Assembly (NCBI GenBank): GCA_039030075.1
Contig: JBCCEW010000009.1
Span: 154,625-218,624, forward strand
Source: Myxococcota bacterium
GTDB taxonomy: Bacteria; Myxococcota_A; UBA9160; SMWR01
DNA length: 64,000 nt
Direction: 5' to 3'
A model generated the notes under the pieces. The model did no database searches and was not told the origin of the DNA. It worked only from the letters and a program-made list of their open reading frames with translations. The position numbers and the translations under genes were made by a program. Position 1 is the stretch's first letter. Each line of letters opens with the position of its first letter. Shown piece by piece: positions 34,130-41,918 of the stretch.

Positions 34130-34984
34130 TCAGGCGCCCGCCTGCTTCGGCATGTCGAGCACGTGCAGGTCGCGCTGGGGGAAGGGGATCGTGGCGCCAC
34201 CGGCCTCCAGCCCTTCCTTGACCTTCTGGTAGAGATCGAAGCGCAGGTCCCAATAGTGTTCCGGCTTGCACCAGGGAGCGACGAGCAGGTCGACCGAGGA
34301 CTCGCCCATCGCCGTGACCCAGACCTGCGGCGCCGGATCGGCCAGCACGCGCTGGTCTGCGCGCAGCACTCGCAGGATCGCTGCGCGCGCATCGTCGATG
34401 TCGTCGCTGTAGGAGATCCCGAACGAGAGATCGTTGCGACGGGCTTCCTTCGCCGTGAAGTTCTTGATCGTTGCGCCCCAGACGGCCGAGTTGGGCAGCA
34501 CGATCAGGGTGTTGTCCAGCGTGGCCAGGGACGACGCGAAGAGGCCGATCTCCTCCACCGTTCCCTCGACGCCGCCGGCTTCGACGTAGTCGCCCAGCCG
34601 GAAAGGACGGAAGATCAGGAGCATGACTCCCGAAGCCAGGTTCGAGAGGCTGCCCTGGAGAGCCAGGCCGATGGCCAGGCCGGCGGCGCCGAGGACGGCG
34701 ACGAAGGAAGTGGTCGGGATCCCGAAGAGTCCGAGGACGCCGATGCCCACGAAGGTGAGGACGGCGTAGTAGGCGAGCGAGGCGAAGAACGGGACCAGGG
34801 TCTCGTCGAGACGCGTGCGCTCGAGCCCCTTCCGGGTCCAGCGTTTCACGATGCGTGCGACGATCAGTCCCACCACCAGGAAGGCGATCGCGCCCACGAC
34901 GCGAAGTCCCCAGGTCGAGAGCAGGCTCGAGAGCGATTCGAGGGTCGACGACAGGTCGAAGCCTGCCAGTACATCTTCGTTCAC
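34130..34984 (-). CDS. MscS-family mechanosensitive channel
   Basis: 284 residues, similar in size to E. coli MscS. Three TM helices (about 20-45, 60-85, 90-115) lead into the pore helix AVLGAAGLAIGLALQGSLSNLASGV and the beta-domain start FRPFRLGDYVEAGGVEGTVEEIGL. The C-terminal alpha/beta domain ends with IPFPQRDLHVL. It should open under hypo-osmotic shock to release solutes. GTG 34984 has GGAGGA six bases before it. On its upstream side lies GTGAC-N15-CGCATT, a motif shared with the divergent ECF sigma gene. Confidence 0.93.
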   Translation of the reverse strand: MNEDVLAGFDLSSTLESLSSLLSTWGLRVVGAIAFLVVGLIVARIVKRWTRKGLERTRLDETLVPFFASLAYYAVLTFVGIGVLGLFGIPTTSFVAVLGAAGLAIGLALQGSLSNLASGVMLLIFRPFRLGDYVEAGGVEGTVEEIGLFASSLATLDNTLIVLPNSAVWGATIKNFTAKEARRNDLSFGISYSDDIDDARAAILRVLRADQRVLADPAPQVWVTAMGESSVDLLVAPWCKPEHYWDLRFDLYQKVKEGLEAGGATIPFPQRDLHVLDMPKQAGA

Positions 34985-35026
34985 GGTGTCCTCCAGCGCG
35001 GCCCAGGCCGCGGTCTTCGTGGAGGG

Positions 35027-35052
35027 AATGCGCCCGGGTCGCGTTTCGTCAC
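35027..35052 (-). promoter_or_regulatory. Predicted ECF-type promoter of mscS
   Basis: On the minus strand GTGAC, 15 bases, CGCATT; the -10-like part ends 42 nt before the mscS start. The same motif and spacing occurs in front of the ECF sigma gene and the LEA-like lipoprotein gene. Confidence 0.65.
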
Positions 35053-35081
35053 TCCACGGTTCTCGGACGGCGATCTGAAAA

Positions 35082-35107
35082 GTGACCCCGGGTCGCGAGA
35101 ACGCATT
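35082..35107 (+). promoter_or_regulatory. Predicted autoregulatory ECF-type promoter
   Basis: GTGAC (35082-35086), 15 bases, CGCATT (35102-35107), followed by GG as in the copy at 36932. It lies 107 nt before the sigma factor start, on the opposite strand from the mscS copy and 30 bp away from it. Confidence 0.65.
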
Positions 35108-35214
35108 GGTCCCGTATGGGCGCAACGTTTCCGGCGAACGCAGCCGCAGGGCTGCTTGCATCCCAAGCCCATCGAACCTACCTATCTCCGCGCGCGACAG
35201 CGCGAAGGGGTGCA

Positions 35215-35799
35215 ATGACCCTCACGGACCCGGACCGAGCGCTCGTCGAACGCGCCCAGGCCGAGTTGCCCTACGGCACGAAGGCATTCGACGAGCTGAT
35301 CGGCCGCCATTCGTCGCGTGTCTTCGCGCGGTGTTACGCGATCCTGCGTTCCCACGCCGATGCGGAAGAGGCCTCCCAGGACGTGTTCCTGGCCGTGTTT
35401 CGGAGCCTGCCCCGCTACCAGTTCGATCGCCCCTTCTCCCACTGGCTGTCGCGCGTCACGCTGAACGCTTGCCGCATGATCCTGCGTCGCCGGGCCGCCG
35501 AACAGCGACGCAGGGACAGCTATGAGCGCGAGCAACCGCCGCCCGAGCCCCCTCCCACCCGCGACATCGGTCTGCGTCGCGTGGTCGAGTCGCTGCTCGA
35601 CGAGCTCGATCCGGGCATGCGGGTCGCTCTCGTGATGCGCTTCGTGGAGGAGCGGGGCTACCGCGAGATTGCCGAGAATCTCGGGATCTCGGAGTCGGCG
35701 GCGAAGATGCGGGTTTCCCGGGGTGCGAAGCGCCTGCGGCAGCTGTACGAAGAACGCGAATCGGCCGGTGCGTCCGGCCCGGAGTCTGGCGATGAGTGA
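35215..35799 (+). CDS. ECF (sigma-70 family) RNA polymerase sigma factor
   Basis: 194 residues with sigma region 2 (AFDELIGRHSSRVFARCYAILRSHADAEEASQDVFLAVFRSLP) and sigma region 4 (VESLLDELDPGMRVALVMRFVEERGYREIAENLGISESAAKMRVSRGAKRL), a standard ECF factor without region 3. AAGGGG precedes the ATG. The gene is followed, with 8-bp overlaps, by a small single-TM protein and a TM-helix channel protein, and is divergent from mscS. The shared promoter motif in this locus indicates that it controls an envelope or osmotic stress set. Confidence 0.92.
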   Translation: MTLTDPDRALVERAQAELPYGTKAFDELIGRHSSRVFARCYAILRSHADAEEASQDVFLAVFRSLPRYQFDRPFSHWLSRVTLNACRMILRRRAAEQRRRDSYEREQPPPEPPPTRDIGLRRVVESLLDELDPGMRVALVMRFVEERGYREIAENLGISESAAKMRVSRGAKRLRQLYEERESAGASGPESGDE

Positions 35800-36043
35800 T
35801 CCCATCCGCCCCGACGAAGAGGTCGCTGGCGAGCTCCTCGAGCTCCTGCGCGCGGATCAACCGGACCCGCCGGGCAACCTCGCCGAGAAGACGAAGCAGA
35901 AGGTCCGCGCGTCGATCACGTCGCGCGATCTCATCGATCTGACTACGATCGTGTTCGTCCTACGCTTTTGTGCACCCCTGATGGACCTCGTCGCGGCACT
36001 GTTCGGCGTCGAGAGCCAGGACCAACGAGGTTCCCATGACTGA
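35792..36043 (+). CDS. Small single-TM protein, candidate anti-sigma partner
   Basis: 83 residues: an acidic soluble N-terminus (DEEVAGELLELLRADQPDPP), a charged linker and one hydrophobic helix (LIDLTTIVFVLRFCAPLMDLVAALFGV). The start overlaps the sigma gene and the stop overlaps the next gene by 8 bp each, so it is tightly co-translated. Position and topology suit an anti-sigma factor or membrane tether, but no zinc-binding HxxxCxxC motif is present and no family is recognised. Confidence 0.7.
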   Translation: MSDPIRPDEEVAGELLELLRADQPDPPGNLAEKTKQKVRASITSRDLIDLTTIVFVLRFCAPLMDLVAALFGVESQDQRGSHD

Positions 36044-36872
36044 TCAGTTCCAGGAGATCAGCGAGCTCCTGCGCACGATGTTCACCGACAGCGCGGCCGC
36101 GGTGATCGGGTTCCTGCCGAAGCTGATCGGCGCCCTGGCCGTGCTGATCGTGGGGTGGATGATCGCGCGCCTGATCAGCGCGATCCTGCAGCGCATCGTC
36201 GCCACCGGGCTCGACGGGGTGCTCGAGCGGCTCGGCGTCAGCGCCGCCCTCGAGCGCACCTCGATCTCGGCCACTCCCTCCGAGATCCTGGCCAGAGTCG
36301 TCTACTGGTTCTTGATGATCGCCTTCCTGATGGCGGCGTCCCAGATCCTCGGGCTCACGGCCGTCACGAGCGCGATCAGCCGAATCTTCGGGTACATCCC
36401 CAACGTCATCTCCGCGGCCCTAGTGCTCGCGGCCGGGGTGTTCCTGGCGCGGTTCGTCGGCAACCTGGTCGAGTCGGCGGGGAGCGCCGCGAACCTCTCC
36501 TACGCGCGCGGTCTCGGCGCGGTGTCGCGGACCAGCATCGTGGTGATGGTGGGAGTCGTCACCCTGGAGCAGCTCGGCGTCGACACCCAGATCCTGGTCA
36601 CGGTCATCACAGTGGTGGTCGCCGCGATCACCGCGGGCATGGCGCTGGCCTTCGCGCTGGGGGCGCGGGGCGTGGTGGGGGGGCTGCTGGCCGGCCACTA
36701 CCTGCGCCAGAGTCTGCCCACCGATGCAGCGGTCGAGATCGGGGGTGAGCGGGGCGTGGTCGAGGAGGTCGGGCCCCTGCGCACCGTGTTCCGGGACGGC
36801 GAGCGCAGCTGGTCGATCTCGAATCAGCGCCTCGTCGACGAGATGATCCGCAGCGACGCCGCCGGGGGCTGA
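36036..36872 (+). CDS. MscS-related conserved TM-helix protein
   Basis: 278 residues with about five membrane helices. The repeated conserved TM-helix pattern (LPKLIGALAVLIVGWMIARLISAILQRIV and IPNVISAALVLAAGVFLARFVGNLV) and the pore-lining stretch ITAGMALAFALGARGVVGGLLAG place it with small MscS-related channels that carry TM_helix repeats. A short cytoplasmic beta part ends the protein. It is the third gene of the sigma-factor operon and probably contributes to osmotic protection. Confidence 0.85.
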   Translation: MTDQFQEISELLRTMFTDSAAAVIGFLPKLIGALAVLIVGWMIARLISAILQRIVATGLDGVLERLGVSAALERTSISATPSEILARVVYWFLMIAFLMAASQILGLTAVTSAISRIFGYIPNVISAALVLAAGVFLARFVGNLVESAGSAANLSYARGLGAVSRTSIVVMVGVVTLEQLGVDTQILVTVITVVVAAITAGMALAFALGARGVVGGLLAGHYLRQSLPTDAAVEIGGERGVVEEVGPLRTVFRDGERSWSISNQRLVDEMIRSDAAGG

Positions 36873-36931
36873 TCCGGGAGCGGCAGGAAGCCCTCGGATC
36901 CATTGCGCTTTCCGGATTCTTGCCGGGTGCT

Positions 36932-36957
36932 GTGACGAATCCGCCGAGGCGCGCATT
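36932..36957 (+). promoter_or_regulatory. Predicted ECF-type promoter of the LEA-like lipoprotein gene
   Basis: GTGAC (36932-36936), 15 bases, CGCATT (36952-36957) followed by GG; 48 nt before the ATG at 37006. Same sequence and spacing as the sites at 35027 (-) and 35082 (+). Confidence 0.65.
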
Positions 36958-37005
36958 GGCTTCGTGACGGCGCGACAGAACGCGCCTCAGCGGAGGACCC
37001 CCACG

Positions 37006-37575
37006 ATGCGAATCTGGATCACCTGTTTTGCCTTGGCCGTCGCGCTCGCGTGCGGCACCGAGGATTCGAGCAAGAGCGCGATGGACAGCCTCGGCGATGC
37101 GGCCGAGCAGATGGCTGCCGAGGCACGCGAAGGGGCGGCTGCCCTGGGCGAGAGCGTCGGTGACGCCGCGGATGCGGCCGCCGAAGGCGCCAAGGACATG
37201 GCGGAATCGGCCGCCGAGACCACCCGCAACGCGCGCGACGCCGCGGCCGAGGGCTACGAAACCGCCGTCGAGAACGTCGCCGAGACCACCGACGCGGCCA
37301 CCCAGCAGCTCGCCGACGCGCGAGACGCCACGGTCGACGCGGTCGCCGATGCCAAGGATGCGACGGCCGAAACGATGACCGACGCCAAGGATGCCACCGC
37401 GGAGAAGGCCGCCGCCTTGCGCGACGCCGCTGCGGAAACCACCCAGGAGGCGGCGGACGCGGTCGCCGACGCGTCGGCGGCCACGGCGGCCACGGCGGAT
37501 GCGGCCGAGTCGGCCATGGCCGATGGTGGGGCGGCGCTCGAAGCGGCAGGTGAGGCGCCGGCCGCAACGCGCTAA
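37006..37575 (+). CDS. Ala-rich LEA-like helical lipoprotein
   Basis: 189 residues. A signal peptide ends in VALAC at about residue 15, so the protein is probably lipid-anchored in the envelope. The rest is a low-complexity amphipathic helix rich in Ala, Asp, Glu, Thr and Lys with 11-residue periodicity (DAKDATAETMT, DAKDATAEKAA, ALRDAAAETTQ), as in group-3 LEA and apolipoprotein-like proteins linked to desiccation or osmotic stress. GGAGGA precedes the ATG and the predicted ECF promoter lies upstream. The VWA-OmpA gene follows by 66 bp. Confidence 0.8.
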   Translation: MRIWITCFALAVALACGTEDSSKSAMDSLGDAAEQMAAEAREGAAALGESVGDAADAAAEGAKDMAESAAETTRNARDAAAEGYETAVENVAETTDAATQQLADARDATVDAVADAKDATAETMTDAKDATAEKAAALRDAAAETTQEAADAVADASAATAATADAAESAMADGGAALEAAGEAPAATR

Positions 37576-37641
37576 GGCTCCCGGGTGCGCGAGCAGGCGC
37601 GTCCGACCCCATCCCAACCTCAGCCAGGAGAATCCCTTTCC

Positions 37642-38778
37642 ATGCGTCGATCCTTTCCCTTGATGGTCGCCCTTTGTGGCACCGCGCTGGCGTGCGCCAG
37701 CGTTCCCCAAGTCGCGCCCTTGCAGGTGCAGAGTCTGAAGCCCCGCGCCGGTGAGCGCGTGATCGTGGACCAGGCCGTGTACCTGATCGACTCCTCGGGT
37801 TCGATCGACGGCGGCGCTCAGTTCGCCCAGGAGCGCGCTCTGTTCCAGACGCTCGTGGCCGGCATGCCCGACGGCAAGTACGAGTCGGGCGGAATCAGCT
37901 TCGGCGGTGTCAATCGCGAGACCCACCCGCTCTCGAGCTTCGATCGCTCGGCGCTCCAGGGATACGCGGGCGGCCTCTCCTACCTGAACGAGGGCACGCC
38001 GATCCACACCGTGATCTCGGAAGCCCGCAGCGAACTCGGCGACTCGCGCGGTCGCGCTGCGATCGTGCTGCTTTCGGACGGTCGTCCGAGTGACATCGGT
38101 GGCCGCGAGATTCCCGACAGTGTTCCGCTCGACGCCGCCCGCGAGGCGGTTGCCAGCTACGACGGGAAGCTCTGCATCCACACCGTGCAGATCGGGAACG
38201 ATCCGGCCGGTGCCGCGTTCCTCAAGCAGCTCTCCGATGTGTCGGGCTGCGGCGTGAACGTGGCCCAGTCGCAGTTGGCCAGCGCGGCGGGCGTCGAGAG
38301 CTTCGAGCGCGCGGTGTTCCTGGGTGGAGCCGCTCCGGTGGCGAAGAAGATGCCCGGTGACCGCGATGGCGACGGGGTGCTCGATCCCGACGATCGCTGC
38401 CCGAACACGCTGCGCGGCGCGAAGGTCGATTCGCGCGGTTGCTGGCGGATCCAGGGCCTCTACTTCGCGACGAACAGCGACGTCATCGATCCGGCCTCGA
38501 AGATCCGCATGGACAAGGAAGTCGTTCCCGTCCTCAAGGCGAATCCGGGTGTCACGATGAGCATCGATGGCCACACCGACGCGCGGGGTGCCGCCGCCTA
38601 CAACCAGAACCTGTCCGAGCGGCGGGCGAAGGCGGTGCGCGACTTCCTCGTGTCGCGCGGTATCGACGGCGACAAGCTGAAGTGGCGCGGCCTGGGCGAG
38701 ACCCAGCCCGCCGCCCCGAACGACACGAAGGAAAACATGCGGCTCAACCGCCGCACCGAGTTGACCGTCGTGCGCTGA
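37642..38778 (+). CDS. Outer-membrane-associated VWA-TSP3-OmpA protein
   Basis: 378 residues. The signal peptide ends in ALAC (about residue 18). A von Willebrand A domain (about 45-230) has the MIDAS motif DSSGS in YLIDSSGSIDGG, a Thr in NEGTPI and the Asp in LLSDGRPSD. A calcium-type thrombospondin-3 repeat follows (DRDGDGVLDPDDRCPNT), then an OmpA peptidoglycan-binding domain (YFATNSDVI ... IDGHTDARGAAAYNQNLSERRAKAVRDFL ... ENMRLNRRTELTV). It should link the outer membrane to peptidoglycan while presenting a metal-dependent adhesion domain. It is the last gene of the stress cluster; two hairpins follow. Confidence 0.9.
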   Translation: MRRSFPLMVALCGTALACASVPQVAPLQVQSLKPRAGERVIVDQAVYLIDSSGSIDGGAQFAQERALFQTLVAGMPDGKYESGGISFGGVNRETHPLSSFDRSALQGYAGGLSYLNEGTPIHTVISEARSELGDSRGRAAIVLLSDGRPSDIGGREIPDSVPLDAAREAVASYDGKLCIHTVQIGNDPAGAAFLKQLSDVSGCGVNVAQSQLASAAGVESFERAVFLGGAAPVAKKMPGDRDGDGVLDPDDRCPNTLRGAKVDSRGCWRIQGLYFATNSDVIDPASKIRMDKEVVPVLKANPGVTMSIDGHTDARGAAAYNQNLSERRAKAVRDFLVSRGIDGDKLKWRGLGETQPAAPNDTKENMRLNRRTELTVVR

Positions 38779-38797
38779 GTCGCCCTCGGAAGAACCT

Positions 38798-38858
38798 CGC
38801 GAAGGTCGTCCGGGTCACCCGAGTGGGGGGACACACCGGGCCCTGGATGACCTTCGCG
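38798..38858. terminator. Large hairpin after the OmpA gene
   Basis: Arms 38798-38814 and 38842-38858 form 17 base pairs (15 Watson-Crick, 2 G-U) around a 27-nt loop. It lies between convergent genes. No U-tract follows. Confidence 0.5.
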
Positions 38859-38888
38859 GGGGTCTCCGCGTCCGTCAGGGCGCTGCGC

Positions 38889-38918
38889 AACGCCGGATCT
38901 CGACCGAGGTCCGGCGTT
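38889..38918. terminator. Second hairpin between the convergent OmpA and SGNH genes
   Basis: AACGCCGGA (38889-38897) and TCCGGCGTT (38910-38918) are perfectly complementary with a 12-nt loop. Either strand could use it as a terminator stem; the minus-strand SGNH gene ends 46 bp to the right. Confidence 0.5.
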
Positions 38919-38963
38919 CGCACATCGGGTGCCCGCTTCCGCGCAGCCGGTCCGTCCGAAGCT

Positions 38964-40067
38964 CTACCAGTGCTCGGCCATGCGATCGCCGAGGAGCGTG
39001 GCGATGGCGGCATGTCCCGGCGCGTTCAGGTGCCCGTCGTAGGCGTGGTAGAGCTCCCAGGGGCGTGGGGTCCCTGCGAGCGCCTGCTGGGCGTCGATCC
39101 ACACGGCTCCGTGGGCTTCGGTGACCTCGCGCGCACTCTCGGCGTGCGGGTTGCGTCCGGGTGGCCGCAGGAAGACGTCGTAGGCGGGGATGTAGAGCAC
39201 GGCCACCCGGATCCCGGCGGCGCGCGCTTCTTCGAGCAGTTGCCCCAGGAGCTGTGCGTTCCAGGCGATGCGCTCCTCCCACTGCGGCGTTTGCTCCGGG
39301 TCGTGGAACGCCCAGCTGGTGCTGAGCGGACGCTCGGCGTCGAAGCGGACGCCGTGCTTCTCGATCGCCTCTTCGCGACTCAGCACCGGTTGGTCTGCCT
39401 TGCGACCAGGCTTCACGTAGGGCGTGCTGTGGAGCCGCTTGCCGCGCAGCCGCCGGCTCAGCTGCCGGAAGCGTCGCCGCAGGACCGACGCGTCGAAGCG
39501 TTGGATGAGGCTGCGAACGCCGGTCGGAGGCTCCAGGCGTTCGGGAAGCGTGGTGTAGACGTCCCCCACCTCGAGGTCGAAACGGTTCATGTGGATGACG
39601 TTGTCTTCGGGGTCGTTGTCGAAGAGCTGAACGACGAACCAATCGGGGGAGAAGTGCTCACGCGTATAGCGGGCCTGGGGCACGAACCACAGCGGACACC
39701 CGCCGTTCTTCGCCGCGTTGATCATCTCGACGCCGGTGGCTTCTTCCACCCGATAGGCGTAGGTGTCCTCGAACTCGACGCCCCAGCCCGCCGAGAAGGA
39801 GTCGCCCAGCACCACCACCCGCGTGGTGTCCGGCGTCGGCGTCTCACTGCGGTCCGCGCGATCGCGGTGGCCGAAGCGATTGATCGAGAAGCCCACGCGA
39901 AACTCGTCGGCCAGCAGGTCGGCCGCCGTGTTCGGCGCGTAGGGAACCAGGATGCCCCCCATCCGCGAGCGTCGCTGGAGGTAGACCTCGTCGACCAGAA
40001 CGCTCGCGACGCCCTCGGCGAGCACGACGCCGAGCAGCGTGAAGACCAGCAGCAGCACCCATTTCAT
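38964..40067 (-). CDS. Membrane-anchored SGNH/GDSL hydrolase
   Basis: 367 residues. One N-terminal TM or signal anchor (WVLLLVFTLLGVVLAEGVA) precedes the hydrolase domain. Block I is VVVLGDSFSAGWGV with the nucleophile Ser, and the C-terminal block has YDGHLNAPGH with the Asp-His pair. The layout resembles AlgJ/PatB-like or lipase-type SGNH enzymes that act on O-acyl groups of polysaccharides in the periplasm. It lies downstream of the nitroreductase-like gene on the same strand, 52 bp apart. Confidence 0.85.
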   Translation of the reverse strand: MKWVLLLVFTLLGVVLAEGVASVLVDEVYLQRRSRMGGILVPYAPNTAADLLADEFRVGFSINRFGHRDRADRSETPTPDTTRVVVLGDSFSAGWGVEFEDTYAYRVEEATGVEMINAAKNGGCPLWFVPQARYTREHFSPDWFVVQLFDNDPEDNVIHMNRFDLEVGDVYTTLPERLEPPTGVRSLIQRFDASVLRRRFRQLSRRLRGKRLHSTPYVKPGRKADQPVLSREEAIEKHGVRFDAERPLSTSWAFHDPEQTPQWEERIAWNAQLLGQLLEEARAAGIRVAVLYIPAYDVFLRPPGRNPHAESAREVTEAHGAVWIDAQQALAGTPRPWELYHAYDGHLNAPGHAAIATLLGDRMAEHW

Positions 40068-40119
40068 GGCCGCATGGAAGCGAAGGCGTCTCGGACTGTC
40101 GACTGGCGAGAGGCGCTCG

Positions 40120-40791
40120 TCAGCTTGCGGTGTCGAAGGCGTTCCAGCCCAGGATCTCGCCGACGGGCTTGCGGGGGCCGGGGCGGAACCCGGTCCCCAG
40201 GGTGTAGGCGACCGGGAAGAGTCCCACCTGCATGTAGACCTGCGACGGCACGCCGAGCAGCTCCGCGAGCTCGGCTTCGCGCCACAGATGGCCGGTGGTC
40301 CAGGCACTCCCGAGGCCGCGGGCGCGCAGGGCCAGCATGAAGCTCCACACGGCTTGGAGGATCGAGCCCCACTGACTGGCCTGGTAGAAGGCGTGGCTTC
40401 CCGGACCGTCACCATCCGTGCGCCCTGCCAGGAGCGGGATCACCACGACGGGCGACCGGTGGAAGTGGTCGCGGAGGTACTGGGTGGAGCTCTCGATGCG
40501 GTCGGCGCCCGGGACGTGAGCACCCGGATAGCCCGCGTCGCCGAACGTGGCGATGTAGTCGTCGAGGCCCGCGTTGTAGATCTCGGCGATGCGGGTGATG
40601 AGCGCGCGGTCGTCGAGCGCGATCCAGCGCCAGCTGTTGAGGTTGCCGCCGTTTGGTGCCTGGGTGGCGATCTCGAGACAGGTCTCGATGATCGCGCGGG
40701 GCACGGGGCGATCGAAGTCGAGGCGCTTACGCACCGTGCGCGTCGTGGTGAGCAGCTCGTCGAGGCCCAGGTCGAGGATCTCCGCGCTCAT
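40120..40791 (-). CDS. Nitroreductase family protein
   Basis: 223 residues. The FMN site segments are TVRKRLDFDRPVPRAIIETCLEIATQAPNGGNLNSWRW at the N-terminus and LRARGLGSAWTTGHL with the family pattern near residue 160. Members reduce nitroaromatics, quinones, enones or flavins with NAD(P)H. The start ATG overlaps the stop of the upstream DapB-like gene (ATGA), so the two reductases are coupled and likely act in one pathway. An alternative start at 40803 lies inside that gene. Confidence 0.88.
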   Translation of the reverse strand: MSAEILDLGLDELLTTTRTVRKRLDFDRPVPRAIIETCLEIATQAPNGGNLNSWRWIALDDRALITRIAEIYNAGLDDYIATFGDAGYPGAHVPGADRIESSTQYLRDHFHRSPVVVIPLLAGRTDGDGPGSHAFYQASQWGSILQAVWSFMLALRARGLGSAWTTGHLWREAELAELLGVPSQVYMQVGLFPVAYTLGTGFRPGPRKPVGEILGWNAFDTAS

Positions 40792-41840
40792 CCGGCGACG
40801 CATCCCTTGGCGGTGACCAGGGGCAGATCGGCGTAGCTGCGCAGCCCCGCCGGTGCTTCGCAGACGGCCGGGATGGCATGGACCGCCGGCAGACCCGTGA
40901 TGATCATGCCGAGGGACATCCAGTCGTCCGGGCTGCGCGCGACGAAGTCACGCGGCGGACGAATCTCCATGCGCAGCTTGAGCGTCGGGCTGCCCTGCAC
41001 CTCGAGCAGATAGGCGTGCTCGATCGGCCAGGGCTCCTCGACGTGGGCTCCCATCTTCCAGCGGAAACCGACATCGAAGACCGTGCGGCCGCCGAGCTTT
41101 CCGAGCCAGCGCCCCTCGACCCCCGCGACGTGTCCCTTGCGGATCACCATGAAGCCGAGGTCGCTGTCGGCGGTGGCGGGGGCGAAGCGGGCCTCGAAGT
41201 CCACGGCGTCGAGGGTGATGCCGAGCGCCTCGGCCATGACGTAGAGACCGTCCGAGAAGACGAGCGAGCCCTCGCGCACTTTCGCCGTGAGATGGGGCGA
41301 ATCGATCGGGTCGTCGAAGCCGACGCTGCGCTGGGTCTCTGCCGAGGCGTATCCCGACGCGTCCTGGGACTCGGTGATCGTGATCTTGTCGATCCGGTTG
41401 CACGCCCCGGCGGTGGCGAGCGCCATCAGGTTGCTGAACCCCGGATGCATGCCGGTGCCCATGATCGAGGTCTGTCCCTGCTCGCAGGCTTGGCGCAGCC
41501 GCGCGCGACCGGCCTCTCCGAAGGATCCGTGTCCGGTGAGGAAAGCCGCGGTCGTCGTGACGTTCGTGCCCGAGGCGAGGATGCGGCAAAGTGTGTCCAG
41601 GTCGGGCCACAGCGGCGTGTAGCAGACGCAATCGGCCCCGAGCTCGAGCAGTGCGTCGACGTCGCGGGTAGCGACGACGCCGACGGGCGCCTCGCCGACC
41701 AGTTCGCCCGCGTCGACGCCAGCCTTCGCCTCGCTCCAGGCGAAGCAACCCGCCAGCTCGAGGTCGGGGTGCTGCAGGATCGCCTTCAGGGTCTGGGTTC
41801 CGACGTTGCCCGTGTTCCACTGGACGACCCGATACGCCAT
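40788..41840 (-). CDS. DapB-like NAD(P)-binding oxidoreductase
   Basis: 350 residues. The Rossmann start YRVVQWNTGNVGTQTLKAIL and later CVCYTPLWPDLDTLCRIL, NVTTTAAFLTG and GTGMHPGFSNLMAL match the dihydrodipicolinate reductase-like group (including 2,4-diaminopentanoate dehydrogenase-like proteins) widespread in Actinobacteria and deltaproteobacteria. The true substrate is usually unknown and is probably an amine or ketone in catabolism rather than lysine synthesis. It is translationally coupled to the nitroreductase gene. Confidence 0.85.
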   Translation of the reverse strand: MAYRVVQWNTGNVGTQTLKAILQHPDLELAGCFAWSEAKAGVDAGELVGEAPVGVVATRDVDALLELGADCVCYTPLWPDLDTLCRILASGTNVTTTAAFLTGHGSFGEAGRARLRQACEQGQTSIMGTGMHPGFSNLMALATAGACNRIDKITITESQDASGYASAETQRSVGFDDPIDSPHLTAKVREGSLVFSDGLYVMAEALGITLDAVDFEARFAPATADSDLGFMVIRKGHVAGVEGRWLGKLGGRTVFDVGFRWKMGAHVEEPWPIEHAYLLEVQGSPTLKLRMEIRPPRDFVARSPDDWMSLGMIITGLPAVHAIPAVCEAPAGLRSYADLPLVTAKGCVAG

Positions 41841-41918
41841 ACGCTTCTCCTCGACGGACGCGCTCCCCGAGTTGGGGGCCGGGTCAATCTAGCCGAAAGC
41901 GTGGAGGGAACCGGTTGG

